From a virus, in IMG/VR virus record IMGVR_UViG_3300007363_000058, positions 1-34,374 of that record: 34,374 nt of DNA; one strand, written 5' to 3'. A model generated the notes under the pieces. It did no database searches. It was not told the DNA's origin and was given only the letters and a program-made list of their open reading frames with translations. Position 1 is the stretch's first letter. Each line of letters opens with the position of its first letter. Of the stretch, positions 14,749-21,652 are shown in pieces. The position numbers and the translations under genes were made by a program.

Positions 14749-15066
14749 ATGAGCAAGAAACTGAAACCCTTGTTCGCAAGGGTCGTCGTCCGCGCTGAGA
14801 CGCTACAGGCGTCCATCGCAACCAAGTTCTCCGGCCTGTCCAAGATGGGCTTCGAGATTCCCAAGACCGTTGAAGAGAAGATGATCCCCGACGAGGGCAT
14901 CGTCATTTCCGTGGGTGAAGCCTGCGAGGTGATGAAGCCCGGTGACAGGGTCCTGTTCGGCAAGTGGGCGGCCAAGCCCATCGCCTTTGAGCCGGGCCTC
15001 TACGTCATGCAGGAAGAGGACATCATCGGAATCATCGAGGATGACGGGAAGGCGGTGGCCGCATGA
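14749..15066 (+). CDS. GroES-like co-chaperonin
   Basis: A 105-aa GroES/Cpn10-type protein. It opens with a typical strand LKPLFARVVVRAE (5-17), has an extended mobile-loop region (about 18-45), and then the family core DEGIVISVGE (48-57), VMKPGDRVLFGKWAA (61-75) and LYVMQEEDIIGIIED (84-98). Phage GroES analogues such as T4 gp31 redirect the host GroEL to fold the phage capsid protein. Its place as first gene of the scaffold-capsid cassette supports that role. No GroEL is present. ATG 14749 has a good ribosome site and the gene overlaps the scaffold by 4 bases. Confidence 0.9.
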   Translation: MSKKLKPLFARVVVRAETLQASIATKFSGLSKMGFEIPKTVEEKMIPDEGIVISVGEACEVMKPGDRVLFGKWAAKPIAFEPGLYVMQEEDIIGIIEDDGKAVAA

Positions 15067-16004
15067 CCACCGAGCGCATCGGCAGCAGGGTCGAGGTGTC
15101 GGATGACGAAGTCGTCGCTCCTCAGAAGCCTGTTGCGACTCAAGCACCTTCTCCTGAACCCCGAGCCGCCCCCGCTCCCCAAGCCAAAGCGAAAGCGGAG
15201 GAGGGTGAAGAGAAAGGCACGGACTGGGTCGAGATCGAAGACCCAAAGCTGAAGGCCCGCTTCAACCGTCTCTACCGTCACACGAAGGAGGCGAACGAGC
15301 GCGCGGAGAAGACCGAGCGCCAGATCGCCCTGCTTGCCGAGCAGAACGGCAAGCTTCAGAAGGCCCTCGAAAGCATTGCTGGCGGGTTGAAGGACAAGGA
15401 GACGCAGGCAGAGCTTGCCGACCTCAAGAAGAGCGCGAAGGAAGCCCTAGCCACGGGCGACACGGAAGCCTTCATGGAGGTCAACGAGCGCCTGCTGGAG
15501 ATCAAGCAGGAGAACAAGAAGCCTCCTGCTCCTGCTGCGGAAGCCGCTCCGCAAATCACCCAGACCGAGATGCAAGTCCTTCAGGGCTGGCAAACCGCAA
15601 AGGGCGAGGACGGTGAACCGCTTCGTCCTTGGGCCATGCCGAACCATCCCGAGTTTGCCGCGACGCAGGAGATGATCCAGAAGGTCGCGAACGAGCCGGG
15701 CATGGGCAATGCGTCGATCCGCGAACTGCTCAAGGAGGTGGACAAGCGCATGGCTCGCCTGATGGACGATGACGACGACGAGGACAGCGCGCCGAACCCG
15801 GTGCGCCGTGCCTTTGCGTCTCCTCGCGGGCGACCGGCACCGGCCGAGCGCCAGCAGACGAACCTGAGCAATCAGGAGCGCGTCATTGCGGAGGCGATGT
15901 TCATGGGCGGGCGCGGCTCCCTCGCCAAGACGGCGAAGGAAGCGCACGAGCTTTATCTCAAGCAGAAGCGACTGACCGGTAGGGCAGTTGCGGTGGAGGA
16001 CTAA
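15063..16004 (+). CDS. Capsid scaffolding protein
   Basis: A 313-aa acidic, helical protein with the composition and position of a scaffold. It has a Pro/Ala/Glu-rich disordered N-terminus (about 20-50), a long coiled coil (about 60-150, e.g. ANERAEKTERQIALLAEQNG), a second disordered stretch, an acidic DDDDDED run near 238-244 and a basic C-terminal tail (HELYLKQKRLTGR) of the kind that binds the coat protein. It directs procapsid assembly and is usually lost or cleaved. Coupled to the co-chaperonin gene (4-base overlap) and upstream of the coat gene. Confidence 0.88.
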   Translation: MTTERIGSRVEVSDDEVVAPQKPVATQAPSPEPRAAPAPQAKAKAEEGEEKGTDWVEIEDPKLKARFNRLYRHTKEANERAEKTERQIALLAEQNGKLQKALESIAGGLKDKETQAELADLKKSAKEALATGDTEAFMEVNERLLEIKQENKKPPAPAAEAAPQITQTEMQVLQGWQTAKGEDGEPLRPWAMPNHPEFAATQEMIQKVANEPGMGNASIRELLKEVDKRMARLMDDDDDEDSAPNPVRRAFASPRGRPAPAERQQTNLSNQERVIAEAMFMGGRGSLAKTAKEAHELYLKQKRLTGRAVAVED

Positions 16005-16006
16005 TC

Positions 16007-16459
16007 ATGGCAGACAATACTGAAATCGAGACCGGAGTCGGTGCGCTTGCGGAATCGGTGAGGGGCCGAAAGAAGGTCGCGAAAAAGGGAAACCGTAGCT
16101 GGGCTCCCGCCGCGCCACTCGGCATCAAGGCCAAGGACCCGTCCAACAGGCTTCGCTGGGTCCACGCCGAACCGGCCAACATGCTGAAGAAGCGTGCGGA
16201 AGGCTGGGAGCAGGCGAATGTTGGGGATGCTGTCCACGACCGACCCAATGGCGTCGAGTCTGGCAGCGGGACGCCAGCCGGTGTGCTGGAGTATCGGGAC
16301 ATGGTCCTGATGAAGATGCCCGAAGAGATGGCTCGTGAGCGCGAGGCGTACTACCGCAACGCATCTCAGGAGCAGGTTTCGGGCCTCAAGACTCGGGCCA
16401 AAAGGGATATTCGCGCCAAGACGGGTGTGACCGTCGAAGGCGACATCACCATCGATTAA
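16007..16459 (+). CDS. Conserved small protein of the capsid cassette
   Basis: A 150-aa basic protein starting two bases after the scaffold stop. The block NRLRWVHAEPANMLKKRAEG (about 46-65) is a pattern I recognise from phage genes between scaffold and coat protein, with WVHAEPANM the most striking part. Gly-poor, charged, no enzyme motif. Likely a minor head protein or assembly cofactor; function not established. Confidence 0.78.
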   Translation: MADNTEIETGVGALAESVRGRKKVAKKGNRSWAPAAPLGIKAKDPSNRLRWVHAEPANMLKKRAEGWEQANVGDAVHDRPNGVESGSGTPAGVLEYRDMVLMKMPEEMAREREAYYRNASQEQVSGLKTRAKRDIRAKTGVTVEGDITID

Positions 16460-16468
16460 CCCCTCCAC

Positions 16469-16480
16469 AAGGAGATAACC
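16469..16480 (+). promoter_or_regulatory. Strong ribosome binding site before decoration-type gene
   Basis: AAGGAGATAACC is immediately before AATG at 16482 and is close to the ideal phage Shine-Dalgarno, fitting high expression of this virion protein. Confidence 0.8.
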
Positions 16481-16481
16481 A

Positions 16482-17072
16482 ATGACCGACGCTCCCTATG
16501 GCCTTCAGGCCATTCGGAACAAGGCCGCTGGGAATACCCTCCGCACGAAGCTCTACCGAGTGACGGCGTCGGGTAACACTCAGGGCATCTTCATCAACGA
16601 TCCCGTCCGGTTCAATTCGGCGGGTCTCGGCGTCATCCGCCTCTCGTCCAATGCTGCGGCGAACACCCGCTGCCTTGGCGTGGTCTCGGAACTGTTCGAC
16701 GAGAACGGCCGTCCGCTGACGTTCAGCCAGCCGGGTCGTGGCCCCTTCCTCCCCGCTTCGACGGCGGGCTGGGCGGCAGTCTACGACAGCCAGCAGGTCA
16801 CGTTCATGTGTCAGGCGGACGCCTCGGCTGCCGAGACGCTCGTCGGCCAGTACGTCTCGCTGACGGCTGCGACGAACGGCAACACGGCTGCGGGCACCTC
16901 GGTGATGCAGATCCGTGCGGCTTCCGGCGACACCTCGATCAAGACCTTTCAGGTCCTTGGTCTTGCGCCGACTGAGGCCCGTGGCCTTGGCACGGTGGCG
17001 AACAATGCGGCTTGGGGCAATGCTTACATTGACCTTGAGGTCCGCATCGCCCTCCACTCGTACACTTCCTGA
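16482..17072 (+). CDS. Head decoration / minor capsid protein (putative)
   Basis: A 196-aa beta-rich protein opening with MTDAPYGLQAIRNKAAGN and containing IFINDPVRFNSAGLGVIRL and RCLGVVSELFDENGRPLTFS. The order 'YGLrpvr ... y.i ... i..gDpV ... GV' is a pattern of phage head proteins encoded just upstream of the major coat gene and thought to decorate or stabilise the shell. The strong ribosome site, optimal-looking codon choice and position between scaffold and coat protein support an abundant virion component. The precise role is inferred. Confidence 0.8.
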   Translation: MTDAPYGLQAIRNKAAGNTLRTKLYRVTASGNTQGIFINDPVRFNSAGLGVIRLSSNAAANTRCLGVVSELFDENGRPLTFSQPGRGPFLPASTAGWAAVYDSQQVTFMCQADASAAETLVGQYVSLTAATNGNTAAGTSVMQIRAASGDTSIKTFQVLGLAPTEARGLGTVANNAAWGNAYIDLEVRIALHSYTS

Positions 17073-17074
17073 TA

Positions 17075-17082
17075 GGGAGGAG
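17075..17082 (+). promoter_or_regulatory. Strong ribosome binding site of the coat gene
   Basis: GGGAGGAG ends five bases before ATG 17088 of the major capsid gene, matching its expected very high expression. Confidence 0.8.
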
Positions 17083-17087
17083 CGAAC

Positions 17088-17978
17088 ATGACGACCGGAA
17101 CTGGTAATCTTCCCGAACTCCTGTGGCCCGGCATCTCGACGATCTGGGCCGACACCTACCGGCGCTATCCGCCGCTCTGGAACCGCTTCATGATCCTGCG
17201 TCGCTCGAACAAGGCGTTCGAGAAGGAGCAGGGTGTGACGGGCTTCGGCCTTGTCGGGCAGAAGGACGATGGGGATTCCGTCCCCTACGTTGACATGCTT
17301 CAGGGCTATCAGCGCGAGTACGTCAACCTGACCTACGGGCTGGGTACGACGATCACCCGCGAACTGATGGAGGACGAGCAGTACAACGTCATCAACAACG
17401 TGCCGAAGATGCTGGCTGAGTCGATGCGACAGACCGAAGAGACGGTCGCCGCGTCGGTCTTCAACCTCGGCTTCAGCACGATGCTTGGTGCCGATGGCGT
17501 CTCGTTCTTCAACTCGGCGCATCCGAACGTCCGTGGTGGTACGCAGCGCAACACCCCCGCTGTCGCCTCGGACCTCACGCAGGCGTCGCTGGAACAGGCG
17601 TACATCGACATCCACGACTGGCGTGACGATTCGGACCTGAAGATCAACCTCATGCCGGAGAAGCTGCTGGTGGCCCCCACCAACCGCTTCGTGGCTGAGA
17701 AGATCCTCGGGACGAAGTTCGCGGTGGGTTCGGCTGACAACGACATCAATCCGATGGCGGGCCAGCTTGACCTGATCGTGAACCCGTTCCTCACGGACCC
17801 GGATGCGTGGTTCATCATCACGAACGCCAAGGCGGGCGCGACGTTCTACCGTCGTCGCAACGCCGAGATCACCCGTGACAACGAGTTTGACACGGAGATC
17901 CTCAAGACGAAGACGACGGCGCGCTTCTCGGTGGGTGCCACCGACTGGCGCTACGCCTACGCTTCGGCTGGCGCGTAA
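17088..17978 (+). CDS. Major capsid protein
   Basis: A 296-aa coat protein of the HK97 fold, with a pattern like the Mu gpT-type major head subunit: RFMILRRSNKAFEKEQGVTG near the N-terminus, GLGTTITRELMEDEQYNV (N-arm/E-loop to spine helix), the FFNSAHPN block near residue 140, an A-domain LMPEKLLVAPTNRFVAEKIL, and C-terminal FIITNAKAGATFYRR. Codon use is strongly biased to G/C-ending codons as expected for the most expressed virion gene. Bounded by a strong ribosome site upstream and a classic terminator 25 bases downstream. No separate maturation protease is seen in the cassette. Confidence 0.95.
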   Translation: MTTGTGNLPELLWPGISTIWADTYRRYPPLWNRFMILRRSNKAFEKEQGVTGFGLVGQKDDGDSVPYVDMLQGYQREYVNLTYGLGTTITRELMEDEQYNVINNVPKMLAESMRQTEETVAASVFNLGFSTMLGADGVSFFNSAHPNVRGGTQRNTPAVASDLTQASLEQAYIDIHDWRDDSDLKINLMPEKLLVAPTNRFVAEKILGTKFAVGSADNDINPMAGQLDLIVNPFLTDPDAWFIITNAKAGATFYRRRNAEITRDNEFDTEILKTKTTARFSVGATDWRYAYASAGA

Positions 17979-18002
17979 GACCGGAGACAATCCGGCTGGG
18001 AC

Positions 18003-18024
18003 AGGGGGGCTTCGGCCCCCCTTT
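18003..18024 (+). terminator. Rho-independent terminator after the coat gene
   Basis: A perfect 7-bp G/C stem GGGGGGC (18004-18010) and GCCCCCC (18015-18021) closed by a TTCG tetraloop, extended by A18003-T18022, followed by TTTCTC. This is a textbook intrinsic terminator and closes the capsid transcript. Confidence 0.92.
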
Positions 18025-18038
18025 CTCATGGGGTACTT

Positions 18039-18052
18039 GTGGAGGAATCCAC
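18039..18052 (+). other. Small GNRA-loop hairpin in the leader of the triple-repeat gene
   Basis: GTGGA, GGAA loop, TCCAC: a perfect 5-bp stem with a GNRA-type tetraloop, between the terminator and the next gene's ribosome site (AAAGGA near 18075). It may help mRNA stability; no promoter consensus is visible in this 113-base gap. Confidence 0.35.
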
Positions 18053-18091
18053 GGACGGTAGAGTGCCTGAAGATCAACAAAGGATCTCCCC

Positions 18092-19522
18092 ATGACAGGC
18101 AAGACCCAGTTCCTCGGCCCCGTCGCATCCGGCGTGGACTATGGCGCTACCGCGCTCAACACCAAGTCGTATGGGCGCTTTATGGTGTGGACGCCACTTA
18201 CCACCGTCCCCGTGACATCGGTGCCGGTGGCGGTCCTGCCGTTTGATTCCGTCCTGCGCGAGATCATTGTCTGGAAAGTCGGCTCCTTCACGGGCGAGGC
18301 AAACATCCGTTTTGGCACTGTTTCTGGCGGATCTGACAACCTCGGTAGCGTGTCCGTCTCTGGCAACTCGATGTATCGTGTGAATACCGCGACGGCGCAG
18401 ACGACCCTTCCCTTCAACCACGCGGGCGTCTCGGCTGCCGGGACTCCAGTCTACCTCTCAACGGGCGCGATCTCCGGCACGGCCACGGCCCTCTCCTCGG
18501 CGGTTTACGTCGAGGTTGTCTACACCCGCATCACGCTTGATGACCGCCCTGATCTTGTTGCGGCGCACAAGGGCAACGACACGACCTTTCAGGGTCCCGT
18601 TCGCTCTGGCGCTCAAGATGTAGGCATCCCGGCCCGCCTGTCGGTTGGCACGCTCAGGACCGCGCAGCAGGCCACGGCGGCCTCGTCCCCTGTTTCCGGT
18701 CAGGTCATTGGGGTGATCCCGTATGGCGGTTACCTGAACGAGATCAACTTCTATTGCCGCACGGCCCCGGCTGGCGAGGCGACGGTGCGCTTTGCCATCA
18801 ACGGCGACGGCGACAACCTTGGCAGCGTCTCTGTCTCGGCGGCTGGGGTCTACTCAGTCGCCCTGACGACGGCTGTCCGCCTCGTGAGCGCGCGCGTCAT
18901 CAACTCCGGCTCTGCCCTCCCGGTCAGAATGTCGGTCCTCGCGGCCTCGGGCAGCATCGCGGCGCTTCAGGGTGTTGGCGAGATTGTCGTCACTCGCTTG
19001 GGCCAGAGCGACGGCTACCCGGGTGTCGGCCAGAAAGAGACGACCTTTCAGGGTCCAGTTGCAACGGGACAGTACCTTGGAACTTGGGGCAACAATAAGC
19101 CGGAGGTTGGCTGGGGTCGGTTCTCCAAATTGACGAGCAACATCGCCTCCACAAACGGCGTTGTCTCTGGACAGTTTGTTGGATACCTCCCGATTGGCGC
19201 TGCTCTTGTGGAGATCAACTACATTGCCGGGACGGCTGCGGCTGGTGAGGCGACTGTTCGTGCGGGTACGTCCCCCACGGCATTCACCTCTGACACCCTT
19301 GGTAGCGTCTCCGTGTCGGCGGCTGGCATCTACTCTGTGATTCGGTCAACGGCTGCGGTCGCATTCGACGGATCTGGAGTCAACCGCGCAAAGTCCGGTG
19401 CCACGGCACAGGCCATCTACATCAACGTCGCTGCCGCTTCTGGCAGCATCGCGGCGCTCTCTGCCAATGCGGCAATCGAGATCGTCTACACCCGCCTTGA
19501 CCCCTCGATCTACGGAGTCTGA
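18092..19522 (+). CDS. Triple-domain virion surface protein (tandem repeats)
   Basis: A 476-aa protein made of three copies of a domain of about 150 residues. Copies begin near residues 4, 164 and 317 with (T/Q)FLGPVASG, TTFQGPVRSG and TTFQGPVATG. Each contains GEA(N/T)(I/V)R followed by LGSVSVS and closes with a strand VYVEVVYTRI, GEIVVTRLG or AIEIVYTRLD. Composition (Gly, Ser, Thr, Ala, Val) predicts beta-sandwich domains with no signal peptide or enzyme motif. Located directly after the coat gene terminator, it may be a capsid decoration or short fibre protein. The domain family is not recognised. Confidence 0.82.
   Translation: MTGKTQFLGPVASGVDYGATALNTKSYGRFMVWTPLTTVPVTSVPVAVLPFDSVLREIIVWKVGSFTGEANIRFGTVSGGSDNLGSVSVSGNSMYRVNTATAQTTLPFNHAGVSAAGTPVYLSTGAISGTATALSSAVYVEVVYTRITLDDRPDLVAAHKGNDTTFQGPVRSGAQDVGIPARLSVGTLRTAQQATAASSPVSGQVIGVIPYGGYLNEINFYCRTAPAGEATVRFAINGDGDNLGSVSVSAAGVYSVALTTAVRLVSARVINSGSALPVRMSVLAASGSIAALQGVGEIVVTRLGQSDGYPGVGQKETTFQGPVATGQYLGTWGNNKPEVGWGRFSKLTSNIASTNGVVSGQFVGYLPIGAALVEINYIAGTAAAGEATVRAGTSPTAFTSDTLGSVSVSAAGIYSVIRSTAAVAFDGSGVNRAKSGATAQAIYINVAAASGSIAALSANAAIEIVYTRLDPSIYGV
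18581..19056 (+). repeat. Direct DNA repeat marking domain duplication
   Basis: The 17-mer ACGACCTTTCAGGGTCC occurs at 18581-18597 and again at 19040-19056, exactly 459 bases (153 codons) apart. GGCAGCATCGCGGCGCT recurs at 18950-18966 and 19442-19458. These identities show that copies 2 and 3 of the triple-domain protein duplicated relatively recently. Confidence 0.85.
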
Positions 19523-19525
19523 TCC

Positions 19526-19870
19526 ATGGCTCGCCCAAAGAACTGGTCGTTTACCCTCGCCAACGCGGAGGCAACGACGATCTACTGGCCCACGGACACC
19601 TACATCTCGACGCAGGAGTACGCTTTCAACTTTCGAGTTGTTACTGGTTCCGGCAGCTTCCTAACCGGATGCTCCGCATCTTCGACAATCGACCGTATCC
19701 TTGCGACGGGCGTTGTGTCAGCGCATTGGACGGAGCGTGTCGCGTTCAACGCGGGCACGGCCGCCACGTTTACCGGACCAACCTCTGGTTGGCGCTTCAC
19801 GATCCGGTCCAGCGGTGCCGCCACGTTTGAACTGATGGCCCTTCAGGCTGGTCCCGAGCGGGTGGCTTGA
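19526..19870 (+). CDS. Hypothetical beta-rich virion protein
   Basis: A 114-aa protein starting three bases after the triple-repeat gene, rich in Thr, Ser, Ala and aromatic residues with alternating hydrophobic strands (EYAFNFRVVTGSGSFLTG; WRFTIRSSGAATFELMAL). No known motif. Its size resembles one repeat unit of the preceding protein but the sequence does not align convincingly. Probably a minor structural or decoration protein. TGATG overlap couples it to the next gene. Confidence 0.72.
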   Translation: MARPKNWSFTLANAEATTIYWPTDTYISTQEYAFNFRVVTGSGSFLTGCSASSTIDRILATGVVSAHWTERVAFNAGTAATFTGPTSGWRFTIRSSGAATFELMALQAGPERVA

Positions 19871-20244
19871 TGGGACGGTGGACGGAGCGCAACCGCTGGC
19901 GTCGGGGCAAGTGGCTTGTCCAAGACGACGAGAGCGGCTTCGTCCATTACTCGGATCAGGTCGTTCGTCGTTGGGACGGGCTGTATGTCCGCAAGGACCA
20001 AGACGAGCCCATCGACCCGCAATGGTTCATCACTTCGGAGAACGACCCGGCACCGCTTCCGTTCGTTCGCCCTGAGGCCGCTGCTGGCCCCGCTTGCAAG
20101 ACCGGCCCCGCATACGATCCAAACAACAAGCCGATCAAGAGTTTTCCCGGCTACAACCTCTACATCGGGAGCAGCATAGGGAGCATGGAGATCGAATGCT
20201 CCTTCATCGTCTTCCCCGACACAGGCCCCTATCCCCCTCGGTGA
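19870..20244 (+). CDS. Conserved small phage structural-region protein
   Basis: A 124-aa protein. ATG 19870 (TGATG overlap) is preferred over a TTG one codon earlier. The block RRGKWLVQDDESGFVHYSDQ followed by VVRRWDGLYV resembles a widespread phage protein with the layout 'GK..v.cD.sGF.y...e...rWdGl.V', normally carrying zinc-binding cysteines. Here those cysteines are absent, so any metal-binding role would be lost. After a proline-rich linker comes a hydrophobic C-terminus (SMEIECSFIVFPDTGPYPP). Function unknown. Confidence 0.72.
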   Translation: MGRWTERNRWRRGKWLVQDDESGFVHYSDQVVRRWDGLYVRKDQDEPIDPQWFITSENDPAPLPFVRPEAAAGPACKTGPAYDPNNKPIKSFPGYNLYIGSSIGSMEIECSFIVFPDTGPYPPR

Positions 20245-20247
20245 CCC

Positions 20248-20937
20248 ATGGCACAGCAAGACAAGGCAACGCTGAAGCAGGCTTTCGAGACTGGTGACGC
20301 GCCCACGGGTTCCGACTTCGAGAACCTGATCGACAGCCAGCTTAACCTTGCAGAGACCACGGCCCAGACCATCAATGGTCCTGTCAACTTTGCTGGTGGC
20401 GTCACATTCGCCAGCATCTCTGCCGCAACCGTTGGCGGCAATACTGGCATGTTTGGCACGATCAGCACCTCTGGCATCTCTGCCGTCACGGTCTCGGCTA
20501 GCAACATCTTTGGGCTTGCGCGCGCAGAGTGCTTTGCGACCAGCCCGGGCACGATCTCGACTACGGCCATCAACAGCTACGTCGTCACGAACGTAGGCAC
20601 AAGCGCGGAATCCCTCTCCCAGTTTACGCATAATGGCTCTGGCAGGCTTACCTACACAGGGTCCTTGACCAAGAACTTCATGTTCGACGTTGACTTCACG
20701 GTCAGCGGAGTGACGGCGAGCCAGAACGTAGCGGTTCGCTTGGGCAAGGATGGAACCTCTCAGTCGAAAACGACGATTGAGCTTCGCCTTAGTGCCACCT
20801 CCGCCCCGTTCTGCGGGCATGTCGGCGGTATCATCACGCTGACTGCCAACTCCTATGTGGAGGTCTTTGCGACCGCCACGCTGAACGTGAGCAACATCGT
20901 CTTCGAGAAGCTGAACCTTCGCGCCCGCGAGGTCTGA
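20248..20937 (+). CDS. Short tail-fibre-like protein with virion-anchor N-terminus
   Basis: A 229-aa protein. The first 35 residues carry an anchor-like motif, KATLKQAFETGDAPTGSDFE followed by NLIDS, that is shared in form with the protein at 29487 (TALKALWKAYFQPTSADFSN, LIDS). It is followed by Thr/Ser/Ala/Gly-rich repetitive strands (about 45-90) and a C-terminal beta domain of about 120 residues (FMFDVDFTVSGVTASQNVAV, SYVEVFATATLNVSNIVF). The C-terminal layout is reminiscent of C1q/TNF-like trimeric heads of fibres. Likely a head or tail fibre; host range role is inferred. Confidence 0.78.
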   Translation: MAQQDKATLKQAFETGDAPTGSDFENLIDSQLNLAETTAQTINGPVNFAGGVTFASISAATVGGNTGMFGTISTSGISAVTVSASNIFGLARAECFATSPGTISTTAINSYVVTNVGTSAESLSQFTHNGSGRLTYTGSLTKNFMFDVDFTVSGVTASQNVAVRLGKDGTSQSKTTIELRLSATSAPFCGHVGGIITLTANSYVEVFATATLNVSNIVFEKLNLRAREV

Positions 20938-20938
20938 C

Positions 20939-21652
20939 ATGGCATCGCCCTATCTCACGGTTCTCCAGATCGTCAATGAGGTCTGCGACCGGATGAACAT
21001 CCGCCGCGTGACCACGACGACGCAGAACCAGTTCACCAAGAACAGCATCAACCTCCTGAACGACATCATGGAGGAGCTTGCTGACATGGGGACTTGGAAC
21101 GAACTGCAAGCCTCGGCTGCGGTCACGATGGTGTGCGGCCAGTCGATCTACAGCATCGACACGACGGCTCTTGTGACGGCCAAGCAGTTCATCCACTCGA
21201 TCCAAGAGGTTTCGGTCTCTGGTCGCGTTCCCCCGCTGGAGCCGATCTCGGACAAGAACGAGTTCAGGATGCTGAACCGGGTCAACAGCATCGGCCAGCC
21301 GTCGCGCTACATCATCGAGGGCGTGGATACGGTTGGGAACCCGCGCATCGGCATGTTCCCTCGCCCCGGCGCGACCTATGCGGGCAACTCGGCCTACGTC
21401 AAGTTTCAGGTCCTTCCGCCCAAGTACGTCGCAGGCACGGATGACAGCGTGGTCGTTCCGTTCCCCGGTCGCGTGGTCGTGCTCGGCCTGCTTGCGGCGT
21501 CGATCCTTGACGAGAGCGGCGGGGCGGAGACGCGCCAGTATCAGGCAGCGCAGATGAAGTATCTGGCTTCGCGCAACTCGTCGCTTGGCAGGCAGACGGC
21601 CAAGACTGGCGAGTACGTTCGCGTCCAGCCGGGGATCACTTCGAGGTCCTGA
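20939..21652 (+). CDS. Head-to-tail adaptor (tail tubular A-like)
   Basis: A 237-aa helical connector of the podoviral adaptor class (functional counterpart of T7 gp11 or P22 gp4), which docks under the portal ring. The helical N-terminus TVLQIVNEVCDRMNIRRVTT and KNSINLLNDIMEELADMGTW, then QSIYSIDTTAL, and the C-terminal helix YQAAQMKYLASRNSSLGRQT are the expected layout. It is followed immediately by the nozzle gene (1-base ATG/TGA overlap TGATG), the conserved order adaptor then nozzle. The name follows this synteny and fold pattern, not an alignment. Confidence 0.85.
   Translation: MASPYLTVLQIVNEVCDRMNIRRVTTTTQNQFTKNSINLLNDIMEELADMGTWNELQASAAVTMVCGQSIYSIDTTALVTAKQFIHSIQEVSVSGRVPPLEPISDKNEFRMLNRVNSIGQPSRYIIEGVDTVGNPRIGMFPRPGATYAGNSAYVKFQVLPPKYVAGTDDSVVVPFPGRVVVLGLLAASILDESGGAETRQYQAAQMKYLASRNSSLGRQTAKTGEYVRVQPGITSRS

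Noticed and set aside
15063-17978. Maturation protease within the capsid cassette
   Set aside because: Neither the scaffold nor the 150-aa protein shows a Ser-His-Asp or ClpP-like pattern.
16446-18128. 560-codon antisense open frame over the capsid genes
   Set aside because: It lies opposite the decoration and coat genes, whose motifs and ribosome sites are clear; open only because of strong codon bias.
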